Below, piece by piece: positions 1 to 9,369 of a DNA stretch of 64,000 nt. The notes beneath the pieces were generated by a model that saw nothing but the letters and a program-made list of their open reading frames with translations, had not been told where the DNA came from and did not search any database. A program made the position numbers and the translations under genes. Position 1 is the stretch's first letter, and the number at the start of each line of letters is the position of its first letter. Location: contig CAJWBY010000001.1 in the NCBI GenBank assembly GCA_913020705.1, positions 1 through 64,000 of the forward strand. The letters are read 5' to 3'. The DNA is from an uncultured Colwellia sp. Its GTDB lineage: Bacteria > Pseudomonadota > Gammaproteobacteria > Enterobacterales > Alteromonadaceae.

Positions 1-1437
1 ATGAGTCAATATTTCAGATTCACGAATTAACGAAGCTGGAATTGAAGAATGACCACAAGCAACGATTTGGTCGTCAAGGTCACTTACGTCTAGACCATGT
101 CCTTCGCCTAATAATATATCGAATAAACCAGCGATTTTTTCACGGGTAGTCGTTTCATCAATTGAAATACTGATTTCGCCGTCTACGTCAGTGCGGAAGT
201 TAACGCCAGCCGCTAATGCGCGTGTAACGATTTCTTCTTTGTTAGCTAACTTGAAAGTTAGTGTATCGAAGTAGTTAGCATGAACAGCCGTTAAACCTTT
301 TGTTGCTGTACCCAAACATAAAATATCTGCGAAGCGATGAATACGATTTGCAATGATTTTTAAGCCTTTAGGACCATGATAAACCGCGTAAAACGCCGCC
401 ATGTTCGCTAATAATACTTGGGCTGTACAAATGTTTGAGTTAGCTTTTTCACGACGAATGTGTTGTTCACGTGTTTGCATTGCCATGCGTAGTGCGTTGT
501 TACCGCGTGTATCTCTTGAAACACCGATAATACGACCCGGTAATGAACGTTTGTATTTGTCACTTGTGGTGAAAAATGCAGCGTGTGGACCGCCATATCC
601 CATTGGTACACCAAAACGTTGTGTTGAACCAATAACAGCGTCTGCGCCAAGTTCACCTGGAGATTTTAATAAGACTAAGCTCATGATGTCGGCAGCTACG
701 GCAACAATGCCTTTGTTTTCATGTATTTTAGCAATTAAATCACTGATGTCGGTTACTTCACCTGAAGCACCAGGGTATTGAATAAGCGCACCAAAAACAT
801 CATGCTCTGCAGCTTCGTTAGCTGGTGCAACGATAATGTCGAAACCAAACATTTGTGCACGTTGCTTAACAACGTCAATTGTTTGTGGGTAAACATCATC
901 AGAGATAAAGAATAAGTTTGATTTTTTGTTTTTAGAAACACGTTTGGCTAATGCCATTGCTTCTGCTGCAGCGGTAGATTCATCTAATAATGAAGCTGAA
1001 GCTAGGTCAAGTCCTGTTAAGTCGATACACATTTGTTGGAAGTTTAATAATGACTCTAAACGACCTTGAGCAATTTCTGGTTGGTAAGGCGTGTAAGCCG
1101 TGTACCATCCTGGATTTTCTAAAACGTTACGAGCAATAACGTTTGGCGTTAATGTACCGTAGTAACCTAAACCAATATACGTATCATTTACCTTGTTCAA
1201 GCTTGCTACTGCTTTTAGGTCAGCCAATGCTTGTACTTCTGTTTTACTTTCTTCAATCGCAGGAAGCTCTGATAAACGAATATCGCTTGGTACGATTTCG
1301 TTGATAAGTGCGTCAACAGACTCTGCGCCAATGTCGTTCAACATTGCTTGAGTTTGTTCTGCATTTGGGCCAATGTGACGACGAATAAAGTCTTGAGTTT
1401 GCTCTAAAAAAGCAAGTGATTTTGATTGAGTAGTCAT
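1..1437 (-). CDS. gcvP: Glycine dehydrogenase (decarboxylating), N-terminal half; cut by left edge
   Basis: This is the P protein of the glycine cleavage system, the PLP enzyme that decarboxylates glycine and passes the aminomethyl group to the lipoyl arm of GcvH. The first 479 codons are present, with no internal stop, starting [20 protein letters not shown]. Family hallmarks seen are [39 protein letters not shown] and [16 protein letters not shown]. The PLP lysine lies in the C-terminal half, outside the window. The full-length protein is about 960 residues in relatives. It is the last gene of the gcvT-gcvH-gcvP series, 227 bp after gcvH. Identification is secure; completeness cannot be judged. 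Confidence 0.96.
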   Translation of the reverse strand, partial: MTTQSKSLAFLEQTQDFIRRHIGPNAEQTQAMLNDIGAESVDALINEIVPSDIRLSELPAIEESKTEVQALADLKAVASLNKVNDTYIGLGYYGTLTPNVIARNVLENPGWYTAYTPYQPEIAQGRLESLLNFQQMCIDLTGLDLASASLLDESTAAAEAMALAKRVSKNKKSNLFFISDDVYPQTIDVVKQRAQMFGFDIIVAPANEAAEHDVFGALIQYPGASGEVTDISDLIAKIHENKGIVAVAADIMSLVLLKSPGELGADAVIGSTQRFGVPMGYGGPHAAFFTTSDKYKRSLPGRIIGVSRDTRGNNALRMAMQTREQHIRREKANSNICTAQVLLANMAAFYAVYHGPKGLKIIANRIHRFADILCLGTATKGLTAVHANYFDTLTFKLANKEEIVTRALAAGVNFRTDVDGEISISIDETTTREKIAGLFDILLGEGHGLDVSDLDDQIVACGHSSIPASLIRESEILTH

Positions 1438-1500
1438 AAAACAGCTTCTCTTAAAATAGGTAATTAGTTAACTTGGTCATTAGTTACTTGGTAACTAAAA

Positions 1501-1533
1501 GAAAGCCCCTATTTTAAAAAAAGAGGAGCCTTC
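1501..1533 (-). other. Stem-loop between gcvH and gcvP
   Basis: An imperfect inverted repeat pairs gaaagcccct (1501-1510) with aggagccttc (1524-1533), 8 of 10 positions, around a 13-nt A/T loop. On the transcribed (minus) strand it lies 64 nt before the gcvP start. It could be a processing or attenuation hairpin. There is no adjoining U-run on the minus strand, so it is not a standard terminator. Confidence 0.3.
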
Positions 1534-1664
1534 AATGTTCTTTAGTTAAGACAATCGTTGTTTAGACAAAGCCGTCAAGTTGTGAACCGTTGGAGCTTAC
1601 TGTTGTAAGTGACAAGGTGAGCAACGCAGACAATGCAGGCTAAATATGATTGACGACGCTAAAG

Positions 1665-2054
1665 TTAGTCTTCGTCGATAGAATTTGCATAACCTTCAGC
1701 GTCAAGTAATGCATCTAATTCAGAAGCATCATCTAGCTGAACTTTGAATAACCAACCTTCGCCAAAAGCATCAGAGTTAACTAATTCAGGAGAATCTTCT
1801 AAGTCTTCATTTACTTCAATAACTTTACCAGAAATTGGTGCGTAAATGTCTGAAGCTGCTTTTACAGATTCAGCGACTGCAACATCGTCACCAGTGCTGA
1901 TTTCATCATCAACATCTGGTAATTCAACAAATACCATGTCACCTAATAATTCTTGTGCATGCTCAGTAATACCAACAGTAACTACGCCGTTGCCTTCTTG
2001 ACGTACCCATTCGTGTGATGTTGCATATTTTAGTTCTGAAGGAATGTTGCTCAT
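1665..2054 (-). CDS. gcvH: Glycine cleavage system H protein
   Basis: This small lipoyl carrier shuttles the aminomethyl intermediate between GcvP, GcvT and the L protein in the cytoplasm. It has 129 residues, as is usual for the family. The lipoyl attachment motif [16 protein letters not shown] is clear, with the modified lysine at K65. The N-terminus ([13 protein letters not shown]) is also canonical. Its ATG is preceded by a cttagg-like ribosome site (taaggttaatt reversed), and it is the middle gene of the gcv group. The acidic C-terminus ([11 protein letters not shown]) is not unusual. Confidence 0.97.
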   Translation of the reverse strand: MSNIPSELKYATSHEWVRQEGNGVVTVGITEHAQELLGDMVFVELPDVDDEISTGDDVAVAESVKAASDIYAPISGKVIEVNEDLEDSPELVNSDAFGEGWLFKVQLDDASELDALLDAEGYANSIDED

Positions 2055-2152
2055 TTTTTATTTTCCTAAGGTTAATTATTATTTATTGGAAACTTATTTT
2101 AATTGCTAATGATAGATGGCAATTAAATACTATAGCTTAATTATTCTTCGAT

Positions 2153-2189
2153 ATTGATCTAGTATAAATACAGTTTATCCTAGATCAAT
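2153..2189 (-). other. Perfect 10-bp inverted repeat in the gcvT-gcvH gap
   Basis: The arms attgatctag (2153-2162) and ctagatcaat (2180-2189) are exact complements around a 17-nt A/T loop. It lies between gcvT and gcvH, about 100 nt before the gcvH start. It could be an mRNA stabiliser, an operator, or part of a gcvHP promoter region. No T-run follows it on the transcribed strand. Confidence 0.35.
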
Positions 2190-2215
2190 TTTCTAATTCT
2201 ACATAGTTTAAAAAA

Positions 2216-2237
2216 CAATTTTTATCATTAAAAATTG
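2216..2237 (-). terminator. A/T-rich terminator-like hairpin after gcvT
   Basis: On the minus strand the arms caattttt and aaaaattg (8 bp) enclose a 6-nt loop immediately after the gcvT stop, and a run of six T follows. The stem is all A/T except one pair, so it may be weak or partial. If active it would lower gcvHP expression relative to gcvT. Confidence 0.35.
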
Positions 2238-2238
2238 A

Positions 2239-3327
2239 TTAAAAAACTTTTTTCCCGTTGCGAACAAAGCCAGCTTTGATCACTTTAACGTTTACTAATT
2301 TTTTACGCATTTCTACTTCAACTATATCGCCTAAGCTTACACTGCGCGGAACACGTGCCATGGCAATACTGTGTCCTAATGTTGGAGAGAATGTACCTGA
2401 CGTTATAATGCCTTCACCAAATGGAGTCTTCACTTTAAGCCCAGAACGTAATACGCCCTTTTCTTCAAAGACTAAACCAACAAGTTTAGGTTGGTCGCCG
2501 GCAGCTCTTTGAGCAGCTAATACTTCACGACCAATAAAGTTACGATCTGCTGGTTCCCAGCTAATTGTCCACGCCATGTTAGCGGCTAACGGAGAAACTG
2601 TTTCGTCCATGTCTAAACCGTAAAGGTTCATGCCGGCTTCTAAACGTAAAGTGTCACGAGCGCCAAGACCACAAGGTTGAACGCCAGCATCAAGCAGTTG
2701 TTGCCATAAGTCAGCGGCTTGTTCAGCAGGTAACGCAATTTCGTAACCGTTTTCACCGGTGTAGCCTGTTGTTGCGATAAATAAATCGCCAGCTTGTGCT
2801 GAAAAGAATGGCTTCATGCCGTCAACAGCCGTTAATTGTTCAGCGTTTAATAACGTTGCTACTTTCGCTTTGGCTTGAGGGCCTTGAACGGCAATCATGG
2901 CAAATTCTGGACGTTCTGTAACTGTTACGTCAAATTCAGCTGATTGCTCTGCAATCCATGCTAAATCTTTTTCGCGTGTCGCTGAGTTAACGACTAGGCG
3001 GTAATCGGTAGTTGTAAAAAAGTAAACGATTAAGTCATCAATTACACCACCTTCGTGGTTACACATACCTGTGTATAATGCTTTACCTGCAACGTCTAAT
3101 TTGGCCACATCATTAATCACTAAGCGGCGTAAAAATGCTTGAGCATCGTTGCCTTTAATATCAACAATAGTCATGTGTGAAACATCAAACATACCAGCAG
3201 CAGTTCGAACAGCATGATGCTCTTCAATTTGTGAGCCGTAGTTAATTGGCATTTCCCAGCCGTAAAAATCAACTAGTTTAGCGCCAGCTTCAATGTGCTT
3301 AGCATGTAATACGGTTTTATTAGTCAT
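2239..3327 (-). CDS. gcvT: Glycine cleavage system T protein (aminomethyltransferase)
   Basis: GcvT transfers the methylene group from aminomethyl-lipoyl-GcvH to tetrahydrofolate, releasing ammonia. The 362 residues match the usual length (E. coli 364). Typical features are the N-terminal [20 protein letters not shown], then [17 protein letters not shown] and [17 protein letters not shown], and the GCV_T C-terminal barrel with [11 protein letters not shown]. It is the first gene of the gcv series. Its upstream gap (3328-3802) shows no glycine riboswitch consensus on the transcribed strand, unlike some vibrios, so regulation is probably at the promoter. Confidence 0.97.
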   Translation of the reverse strand: MTNKTVLHAKHIEAGAKLVDFYGWEMPINYGSQIEEHHAVRTAAGMFDVSHMTIVDIKGNDAQAFLRRLVINDVAKLDVAGKALYTGMCNHEGGVIDDLIVYFFTTTDYRLVVNSATREKDLAWIAEQSAEFDVTVTERPEFAMIAVQGPQAKAKVATLLNAEQLTAVDGMKPFFSAQAGDLFIATTGYTGENGYEIALPAEQAADLWQQLLDAGVQPCGLGARDTLRLEAGMNLYGLDMDETVSPLAANMAWTISWEPADRNFIGREVLAAQRAAGDQPKLVGLVFEEKGVLRSGLKVKTPFGEGIITSGTFSPTLGHSIAMARVPRSVSLGDIVEVEMRKKLVNVKVIKAGFVRNGKKVF

Positions 3328-3802
3328 CGCATGTGTTCCACTTTAATTGTATGAATTCGCCAATAAGTTAAGCTCAAAGGCCGTCTATTTACAAAATAAT
3401 TGGCGAGATTATAGCCGCGGAATGTTATCGATTCAACTAAAAACAGATAAAACACCCAGAAATACAAATTTAAAACCAGATAATTTTTTTATTCCAAATT
3501 TAATTTTTAATAATGGTGATTTTAAAAATTATAAGTAAATTTACTTCCTTAACAAATCAAATCTTGGTGTTTTATTTTGTGTTTTGAACAGATATTTATT
3601 TAAAGAATAGCGATTAAATTTAAAAGTCAATAATATCAGATAGAAAGGATTAAAAATCAGAGGTTATGTGATCTTCATTCTGCATTAAACTAAAGAATAA
3701 TTCCCCTTTATGATGAAATGTTATTAAGTCGGCTGATAATGAATAATAAAAGGTCCAGTAACAGCAAAGCCCTACTCAATAATTATCGAGATAAATATCA
3801 AT
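3328..3802. other. 475-bp gap upstream of gcvT; no gene recognised
   Basis: A very A/T-rich stretch between the gcvT start and the ubiI stop, both on the minus strand. It must hold the gcv promoter and the ubiI transcript end. A 63-codon plus-strand frame (3347-3538) has low-complexity composition and no ribosome site, so it is not credited. I see no glycine aptamer, tRNA or clear terminator. Confidence 0.5.
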
Positions 3803-5071
3803 TTAAATTAACTTGTCTTTGAATTGAGCAAGTTTAGGTAAATCACCTTTCAGGCCTAATGCTTGTTTAATCAGTGTTTGCTTTACTGGTTTGAAGTTGT
3901 CAATTAATGATAAACCAATACCTCTCACCAATTTAACAGCACCTTGCTGGGGTGTAAAAATTTGTTTAATCGATTCCATTGCAGTAATCATTTCTGCCGC
4001 TTCCGCTTTGCGCCAGCGTGAATACTCGTTCAGTAAGCGTGCAGTTAACCAAGTATCATTGGTCGCATTTTGACCAGAGATTTTATCACTGATCATTTGC
4101 GCTAACGATACAGCATCAAGTAAACCTAAATTTACCCCCTGCCCTGCTAATGGATGAATCGTATGGGCAGCATCACCGATTAGAGCGATCCGTTCTTGCA
4201 CAAAGGTTTGTGCCATACGCATAGTTAATGGGTGCGAAAAAAGCTTACTCTGTAATTCAATGTTTCCTAGTTTCCCATCACTCGCAGCAGTTAATTCTTT
4301 CGAAAATTCTTCTGGCGTTAAGCCATTCAAACGAACGGCGTCTTCAGGAGAGGTTGACCAAACAATTGAGCAAAGGTCTTGCTTACCCTTACAATCTTCA
4401 AGTGGAAGAAGCGCTAACGGACCAGTTTCAAGAAATACTTGCCAGGCGGTATTTTGATGTCCTTGTGAACATTTAACCGTGGCAACTATGGCATGGTGAT
4501 CATAATCACGAAATGTTAATGGCATGTCCATTTGACGTCTAACCCAAGAGTTCGCACCGTCAGCACCTACCACTAATTTTGCAGTTATTGGCATAGGGTT
4601 ACTGTTATTGGATTCAAAACTAATAAAAGCTTCACCTTCACCGATACTAATATTGCTTAAAGTATTTTCTGTATAAAAAGTTATACCGTGATCCGCTTGA
4701 GCCTTTTGCCAAAGACTTGAACGTATAACACTGTTTTCAATGATCCAGCCTAATTGTTCACTCGCTGAATTTTGATGCAAATCGTTATGAGAAAAATGTA
4801 GCTTCCCAAAGCCCGCTTTGTCCCAAACATGCATATCGGTATAAGGTTGAATTCGTTGTTGTTCAATCAAAGGCCAAACATCAAGGTTATCAAAGATTTG
4901 CTTGCTGGCTATATTTAACGCACTTACCCGAACATCTGGTTGCTCTGTTAATTCTGCAGGCGGAGCAATGTCCACAATGGCTACCGTTAGCTGAGTCTGC
5001 TTACGAATAGCTAATGCTAAGGTTAAACCTACCATGCCGCCGCCAACAATTAATACGTCAAATTTTTGCAT
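3803..5071 (-). CDS. ubiI: FAD-dependent 2-octaprenylphenol hydroxylase (C5 hydroxylation of ubiquinone ring)
   Basis: This is a class A flavoprotein monooxygenase of ubiquinone synthesis. It has 422 residues, slightly longer than E. coli UbiI. The N-terminal dinucleotide fold (VLIVGGGMVGLTLAL), the DG motif (VVGADGANSWVRRQ) and the GD FAD motif (ALIGDAAHTIHPLAGQGVNLG) are all present. DVRVSALNIAS and the MHVWDKAGFGKLHF block match UbiI better than UbiH or UbiF. It is the third gene of pepP-ubiH-ubiI, the same order as in E. coli, 80 bp after ubiH. Its nearest alternative is UbiF. Confidence 0.93.
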   Translation of the reverse strand: MQKFDVLIVGGGMVGLTLALAIRKQTQLTVAIVDIAPPAELTEQPDVRVSALNIASKQIFDNLDVWPLIEQQRIQPYTDMHVWDKAGFGKLHFSHNDLHQNSASEQLGWIIENSVIRSSLWQKAQADHGITFYTENTLSNISIGEGEAFISFESNNSNPMPITAKLVVGADGANSWVRRQMDMPLTFRDYDHHAIVATVKCSQGHQNTAWQVFLETGPLALLPLEDCKGKQDLCSIVWSTSPEDAVRLNGLTPEEFSKELTAASDGKLGNIELQSKLFSHPLTMRMAQTFVQERIALIGDAAHTIHPLAGQGVNLGLLDAVSLAQMISDKISGQNATNDTWLTARLLNEYSRWRKAEAAEMITAMESIKQIFTPQQGAVKLVRGIGLSLIDNFKPVKQTLIKQALGLKGDLPKLAQFKDKLI

Positions 5072-5151
5072 GTTATTCTTCTTAGCTTTTAAATGAATTT
5101 TGATTTATTTTATTTCGTATTTTACGTTTTATTCTTCGAGTATCTTAACCG

Positions 5152-6375
5152 CTAATATCCCATGGTTTTTCTAACCAGAGCATCTTTTAACGGTGACAGA
5201 TAATTCATTACTTTCAAACCAATATTACGGCCAGCAACTAATGGTGGTAGCTTATTAGAAAACAAGGTGACTAATGAATCGGTTAAGCCAATAACTTGTT
5301 GATGGTCTAGTTTACGTTTTGAGGCATATTCACTTAAAGCTGAAAACTGACCAATATCTTGATTATTATCTAACGAGGTCTTAATGAGAGCTGCCATTTG
5401 ATTCACATCTCTAACACCTAAGTTAAAGCCTTGGCCGGCTATCGGATGAATCGTATGAGACGCATTACCAATAAGCGCCATACGATGGTAAACCTGTTCA
5501 TCTGCCATTAATAATTTAAGGGGAAAAACATCACGTTTACCTACATGAGTTATTGCACCTAACCAACTGCCGAAGGCACGTTCAAGTTCAGTTTGAAATT
5601 GAGTATCACTTAGTGACTGCATTTTATCAGCTTGTTCAGGAGGTAATGTCCACACTAAAGAGCAACGACTATCATTAGTCGCACTGCTTTGTTTAGAAAG
5701 GGGCAACATGGCGATAGGACCCGTTTCAGTGAACCGTTCAAAAGCTAGATTGTCGTGAGGTATTGCGGTACAAACATTGGCAATTAAGGCTGATTGCCCA
5801 TAATCAGATTCTTGCACTGAAATATTAGCGAGCTTTCGACAAGCTGAATGAACACCATCGCAGGCTAATAAGAGTTTCGCATTCAATTTAGTTTCGGAGT
5901 TAAGAGTGAGCTCAACATGCTTTTCTTGCCACGTAATATCACTGATTTTATCTGGGGTGAACCACGTAAGATTTTCATTTAATTTATTTTTTTCTTTCAA
6001 GCGCGCTAATAACGCTTGTCCCAGCAATGACATTTCAACAACAAAACCTAGGGCATTCACTTGATGGGTGTCAGCATAGAGTCGGGCTTTCCCATAAAAA
6101 TCTCGATCAGAAATATGAATATTTTTAATCGGCTCAGCAATACTCTTTAACTGTTGCCAAAGTCCTAAACTTTGCAAATAAGAAGCCGTTCCGTGAGAAA
6201 GCGCTAAAACACGATCATCGAAGGTTAATGAAGGATCTTTTAATACCGGGTTTGCTTCAACAATGGCAATTGTTAAAGGCTGACCTTTTTTATTTTTGCA
6301 GTCAATCAAACTCAGCGCCATTAAGGCACCAGACAATCCACCACCTGAAATTACGATATCAAATTGTTTTGTCAT
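5152..6375 (-). CDS. ubiH: 2-octaprenyl-6-methoxyphenol hydroxylase (C1 hydroxylation)
   Basis: UbiH is the second flavin monooxygenase of the ubiquinone pathway. The 407 residues include an N-terminal FAD fold (IVISGGGLSGALMAL), FDDRVLALSHGTASYLQSLG, the pair HISDRDFYGKARL and LGFVVEMSLLGQALL characteristic of UbiH, and the late FAD motif ALIGNASHTIHPIAGQGFNLG. The usual GDAAH is GNASH here, and the conserved Asp that contacts the FAD ribityl chain is Asn, as in some UbiH proteins. It sits between pepP (87-bp gap) and ubiI. The start ATG is the first in frame. Confidence 0.92.
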   Translation of the reverse strand: MTKQFDIVISGGGLSGALMALSLIDCKNKKGQPLTIAIVEANPVLKDPSLTFDDRVLALSHGTASYLQSLGLWQQLKSIAEPIKNIHISDRDFYGKARLYADTHQVNALGFVVEMSLLGQALLARLKEKNKLNENLTWFTPDKISDITWQEKHVELTLNSETKLNAKLLLACDGVHSACRKLANISVQESDYGQSALIANVCTAIPHDNLAFERFTETGPIAMLPLSKQSSATNDSRCSLVWTLPPEQADKMQSLSDTQFQTELERAFGSWLGAITHVGKRDVFPLKLLMADEQVYHRMALIGNASHTIHPIAGQGFNLGVRDVNQMAALIKTSLDNNQDIGQFSALSEYASKRKLDHQQVIGLTDSLVTLFSNKLPPLVAGRNIGLKVMNYLSPLKDALVRKTMGY

Positions 6376-6462
6376 AAGTATTTATCATTCGTCGTTAAAA
6401 CAAGTAATTAACATAAATAGCTTCAGCTATTGCAAATAAACTGGCTAAGTGGAGTTGCGTAA

Positions 6463-7827
6463 TTATTCAGCGCTCATTATTTTTTCGATTTCAACTAATG
6501 ATTTTGGCGCATTTACGGTTAAGTTTTCATGACCTTGATCAGTAACCGCAATATTATCTTCAATTCTTACCGCAATACCTCGCCATTTTTCAGCAACGCT
6601 ATAGTCATCAAGCGGAATATAAATGCCAGGCTCTATTGTCATCACCATACCTTGCTCAAAAGGACGACACTGCTCACGTTTGTCATTCGATTGATAATCA
6701 CCAACATCATGAACATCAAGCCCCAACCAATGACCTAAACCATGAATAAAGTATTTTTTACAGGCTTTTTCTTCAAGTAAGGTGGTTAAGTCACCTAACA
6801 ATATGCTCATGCGGTGCAAACCAGTCGTTAGAAAGTTATTCACTAAAACATTCAGTTCAGCAAAAGTGGTTTTAGGTTTTATCGCATCAATAGCTAAGTT
6901 TTGTGCATCTAGCACGAGTTGATAGATTTCTTTTTGTTCTTTGGTAAATTTGCCATTAACAGGAAATGTACGGGTAATATCTGCAGCATATCCACTGAGT
7001 TCACCGCCTGCATCAATCAAAATTAATTCATTATCTTTTAACACATCGTCATTATTGGTGTAATGCAAAATATTACCATTATCACCACCCGCAACAATAG
7101 TGCCGTAAGCTGGGTATCTGGCACCATTACTGGAAAATTCATGTAATATTTCAGCTTCTAACTGGTATTCAAACTTTCCTATTGCTGACTGCTGCATTGC
7201 TCGCTTATGGGCATTACCGCTAATAACATTTACACGACGCATAATTTCAAGTTCGCCAGCACTTTTAATCAAACGCATTTCTTCAATTATTGTTCCACAG
7301 TCAACTAATTGCGTCGGTGCTTTTATACCTAAACGACTTTGCGCTTTTACCATAGCTAACCAAGCGTACACTTGAGCATCGAACGTTTCACTTCTTCCTT
7401 GGCAAAACAATAGCTGAGTCTTATCAGCGAGGTAATCAGGTAAATATTGATCAATTTCTTCTAACGAATAACACTGATCTACACCGTATTGCTCAATCGC
7501 TAATACTTGACCGACTCGACGACCGTGCCATATTTCTTGCAATGCATCTTTTTCACGATTGAATAAAACACTGTGCTGGCAGTTCAACACTTCTTCGTCA
7601 GATTTAATAAGAACTAAAATGGCGTCTGGTTCGTTATAACCCGTTAAATAATAGAAGTTTTTATCTTGACAGAAAGCATATTCTGTATCGTTACTGCGCG
7701 TAACTTCTTTGGCAGCAGAAAATATCGCAATGGAATTTTCAGGCATCAAAGAAAAAAACGTAGCACGACGTTCAATGAATTCTGTTAACGGTAAAAGCGT
7801 GTTATGAACGAGTGTAGGTTTTATCAT
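6463..7827 (-). CDS. pepP: Xaa-Pro aminopeptidase (aminopeptidase P)
   Basis: This cytoplasmic dimanganese exopeptidase removes the first residue before proline. The length is about 454 residues (E. coli 441). An N-terminal creatinase-like domain (about residues 1-170) precedes the pita-bread catalytic domain. Metal ligands are visible as LIDAGGELSGYAADITRTFP (two Asp), FIHGLGHWLGLDVHD (His), MTIEPGIYI (Glu) and AVRIEDNI (Glu). I chose the ATG at 7827 over the TTG one codon earlier. It lies 52 bp after the ygfB-like gene and just before ubiH, the conserved enteric order. Confidence 0.94.
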   Translation of the reverse strand: MIKPTLVHNTLLPLTEFIERRATFFSLMPENSIAIFSAAKEVTRSNDTEYAFCQDKNFYYLTGYNEPDAILVLIKSDEEVLNCQHSVLFNREKDALQEIWHGRRVGQVLAIEQYGVDQCYSLEEIDQYLPDYLADKTQLLFCQGRSETFDAQVYAWLAMVKAQSRLGIKAPTQLVDCGTIIEEMRLIKSAGELEIMRRVNVISGNAHKRAMQQSAIGKFEYQLEAEILHEFSSNGARYPAYGTIVAGGDNGNILHYTNNDDVLKDNELILIDAGGELSGYAADITRTFPVNGKFTKEQKEIYQLVLDAQNLAIDAIKPKTTFAELNVLVNNFLTTGLHRMSILLGDLTTLLEEKACKKYFIHGLGHWLGLDVHDVGDYQSNDKREQCRPFEQGMVMTIEPGIYIPLDDYSVAEKWRGIAVRIEDNIAVTDQGHENLTVNAPKSLVEIEKIMSAE

Positions 7828-7879
7828 CAATTAAGTCTTTTCAGCATTTAAGTAAAGTTTATATCGTATGAAGGCCCGA

Positions 7880-8449
7880 TTAATGAATGGTTTCTTCTTC
7901 GCTTTTACTTTCTGGTGGAGAACCTAGCTCAGTGAAACACAATAATGCAGAGATCCTGACATATTCAGCTATTTCAAAGTAAGCTTGTTCTGTGTCTTCA
8001 TCTTCTTCCATCTCATCTGAAAGATTAGCAATTTCAGCGAAATCAATAAGCACCTCTTTAACATCTTCAGAGTACACAGCTTTGTCTTTTTGCTGCAAAC
8101 CAAAGCCTAAATTAAACCCTTGAACCCAAACACTTAATGCATGACCACGTTCAACAATACTATCGTCGTCGTCGGGTAACATTAGTTGAAAGCTATACGA
8201 GTCATCAATAATGTCGTGCCATACTTTTGCGAACATTGACTTGACCGTTGACTTAACTTCACGAGGTAAACCTTCACCATTGTTAAATAAGTCGTTAATC
8301 ATTGTGATGTAATCATCACTTTCAAAGGTAAAACCAGCACAAACAAGGCCGGTTAATACGCCATGTAATTCAGCGGCATGCGCAGTAATGCTTTCGGCTG
8401 TGAGAATTGCTTGCACTGAAGCAAAGTCTAAAGTGGTTTCATTGGACAT
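7880..8449 (-). CDS. YecA/YgfB family (UPF0149) protein
   Basis: A 189-residue acidic protein of the YgfB family, with the fold-defining LHGVLTGLVCAGF near residue 28 and the WVQGFNLGFGLQ block in the middle. Its position immediately before pepP-ubiH-ubiI matches E. coli ygfB. YgfB in Pseudomonas has been linked to control of resistance-related genes, but its molecular role is not settled, so no activity is assigned. It is divergent from zapA, as in many relatives. Confidence 0.88.
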   Translation of the reverse strand: MSNETTLDFASVQAILTAESITAHAAELHGVLTGLVCAGFTFESDDYITMINDLFNNGEGLPREVKSTVKSMFAKVWHDIIDDSYSFQLMLPDDDDSIVERGHALSVWVQGFNLGFGLQQKDKAVYSEDVKEVLIDFAEIANLSDEMEEDEDTEQAYFEIAEYVRISALLCFTELGSPPESKSEEETIH

Positions 8450-8634
8450 GTTTTAATCATCAATTAAATGCGTAAGTTAATGCTATGTATCGTAACATTC
8501 GCGCTTTTATGATGCTAGAGATTAAAAAGAGAAAACCCTAGAGAACGCTTGCATAGTGCAGTGGTCATCGCTATAGTGCTGAGATACGCATATATTACTA
8601 TTAATTAAGATGTTTTTGTGAGAATTAACCTGTT

Positions 8635-8943
8635 ATGAGTCAACATTCGGTTACCGTTGAAGTTGCTAATAGAAGACTAAAAATTTCATGTCCTGCTGGG
8701 CAAGAATCGTCTTTATTATTGGCTGCGAAAGAATTGAATCAACGTTTACTTAATGACAGTAAAGGTAGCTCAATTAAAACACCTGAACAATCACTTGTAA
8801 TGACTGCACTTAATTTGTCACATGACTTATTAGCTGCTCGCAAAGAGCTTGAACAAGAACGTGCAGCAATGCAAAGCAAAATTGACTTACTTCAAACGAC
8901 CATCAAACAAGCTGTAACTTCCGAATACCTCAAGAAAGCCTGA
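8635..8943 (+). CDS. zapA: Cell division protein ZapA
   Basis: ZapA binds FtsZ and promotes bundling of the Z-ring at midcell. The 102-residue frame has the N-terminal ZapA globular part (SVTVEVANRRLKISCPAGQE) and a C-terminal coiled coil with heptad Leu/Ile (about residues 55-95). The gene is divergent from the ygfB-like gene and is followed directly by 6S RNA, the arrangement seen across gammaproteobacteria. The fau (ygfA) gene that usually follows 6S is absent here. Confidence 0.95.
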   Translation: MSQHSVTVEVANRRLKISCPAGQESSLLLAAKELNQRLLNDSKGSSIKTPEQSLVMTALNLSHDLLAARKELEQERAAMQSKIDLLQTTIKQAVTSEYLKKA

Positions 8944-9036
8944 TATTTCAGCAACCTCTGTTCACTAAAAAAACAAACAATCATAAGTTACAAAAAAACA
9001 CTTAATACGCTTAAAAAAATTAGCTATACTAGCTTT

Positions 9037-9216
9037 GTCTTCTGGGGTGTTTGTATGTTAACTATGTCCCTGAGCCGATAAGTTTTACCTAAGGAAGTTG
9101 ATTATTTACTATTGTGCAAGCCCGGCTCGTATCGGGAAGCCTACGGTTGAAATGATACCTCCGCCCTGAACACCCGGTGTTCAGGACTAAAGTCGACTGC
9201 GGCACCTTGGAAGCAC
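9037..9216 (+). ncRNA. ssrS: 6S RNA
   Basis: 6S RNA mimics an open promoter and sequesters sigma-70 RNA polymerase in stationary phase. The terminal stem pairs tcttctggggtg (about 9038) with caccttggaag (about 9203). Conserved blocks are gtccctgagccgataa near the 5' end, cccggctcgtatcgggaagcc in the upper arm, and cctgaacacccggtgttcagg followed by ctgcggcacc near the 3' end. Its place directly after zapA agrees. The ends are estimated from pairing, within a few nucleotides. Confidence 0.93.
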
Positions 9217-9272
9217 ACTTTTCTTTGATTTAATGCAATACTATTTACTATTCAACAGTATTGTTCACGCCG

Positions 9273-9317
9273 GAGACCTCCGCGCTACTCTAGACAACAC
9301 CCAGTGTTCAGGATTAA
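9273..9317 (+). repeat. Partial 6S-like repeat downstream of ssrS
   Basis: The segment resembles the 3' part of 6S RNA at 9154-9190: gagacctccgcgct matches gatacctccgccct, and acacccagtgttcaggattaa matches acacccggtgttcaggactaa. About 8 extra bases separate the two blocks. A shared atttacta block also precedes each copy. The closing strand of the 6S terminal stem is not repeated, so this looks like a decayed or partial duplication. Confidence 0.5.
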
Positions 9318-9337
9318 TATTATTTACTATAAAATTG

Positions 9338-9366
9338 GCAACCAGTATTTTATCGACACTGGTTGC
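9338..9366 (-). terminator. Hairpin between 6S region and DUF2237 gene
   Basis: The arms gcaaccagt (9338-9346) and actggttgc (9358-9366) are perfect 9-bp complements around an 11-nt loop, ending 4 bp before the DUF2237 stop. A T-containing tail follows on the minus strand. It probably ends the minus-strand transcript and may also stop transcription from the 6S side. Confidence 0.5.
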
Positions 9367-9369
9367 TAC

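Noticed and set aside
401..941. Frames on both strands inside gcvP
   Set aside because: They are shadows of the gcvP reading frame, which is continuous and homologous throughout.
3347..3538. 63-codon plus-strand frame
   Set aside because: No ribosome site, low-complexity Asn/Lys-rich translation, opposite to the gcvT promoter region.
3328..3802. Glycine riboswitch upstream of gcvT
   Set aside because: Searched the transcribed strand for the conserved aptamer core and found nothing resembling it; the gap is A/T-rich without the paired G/C blocks.
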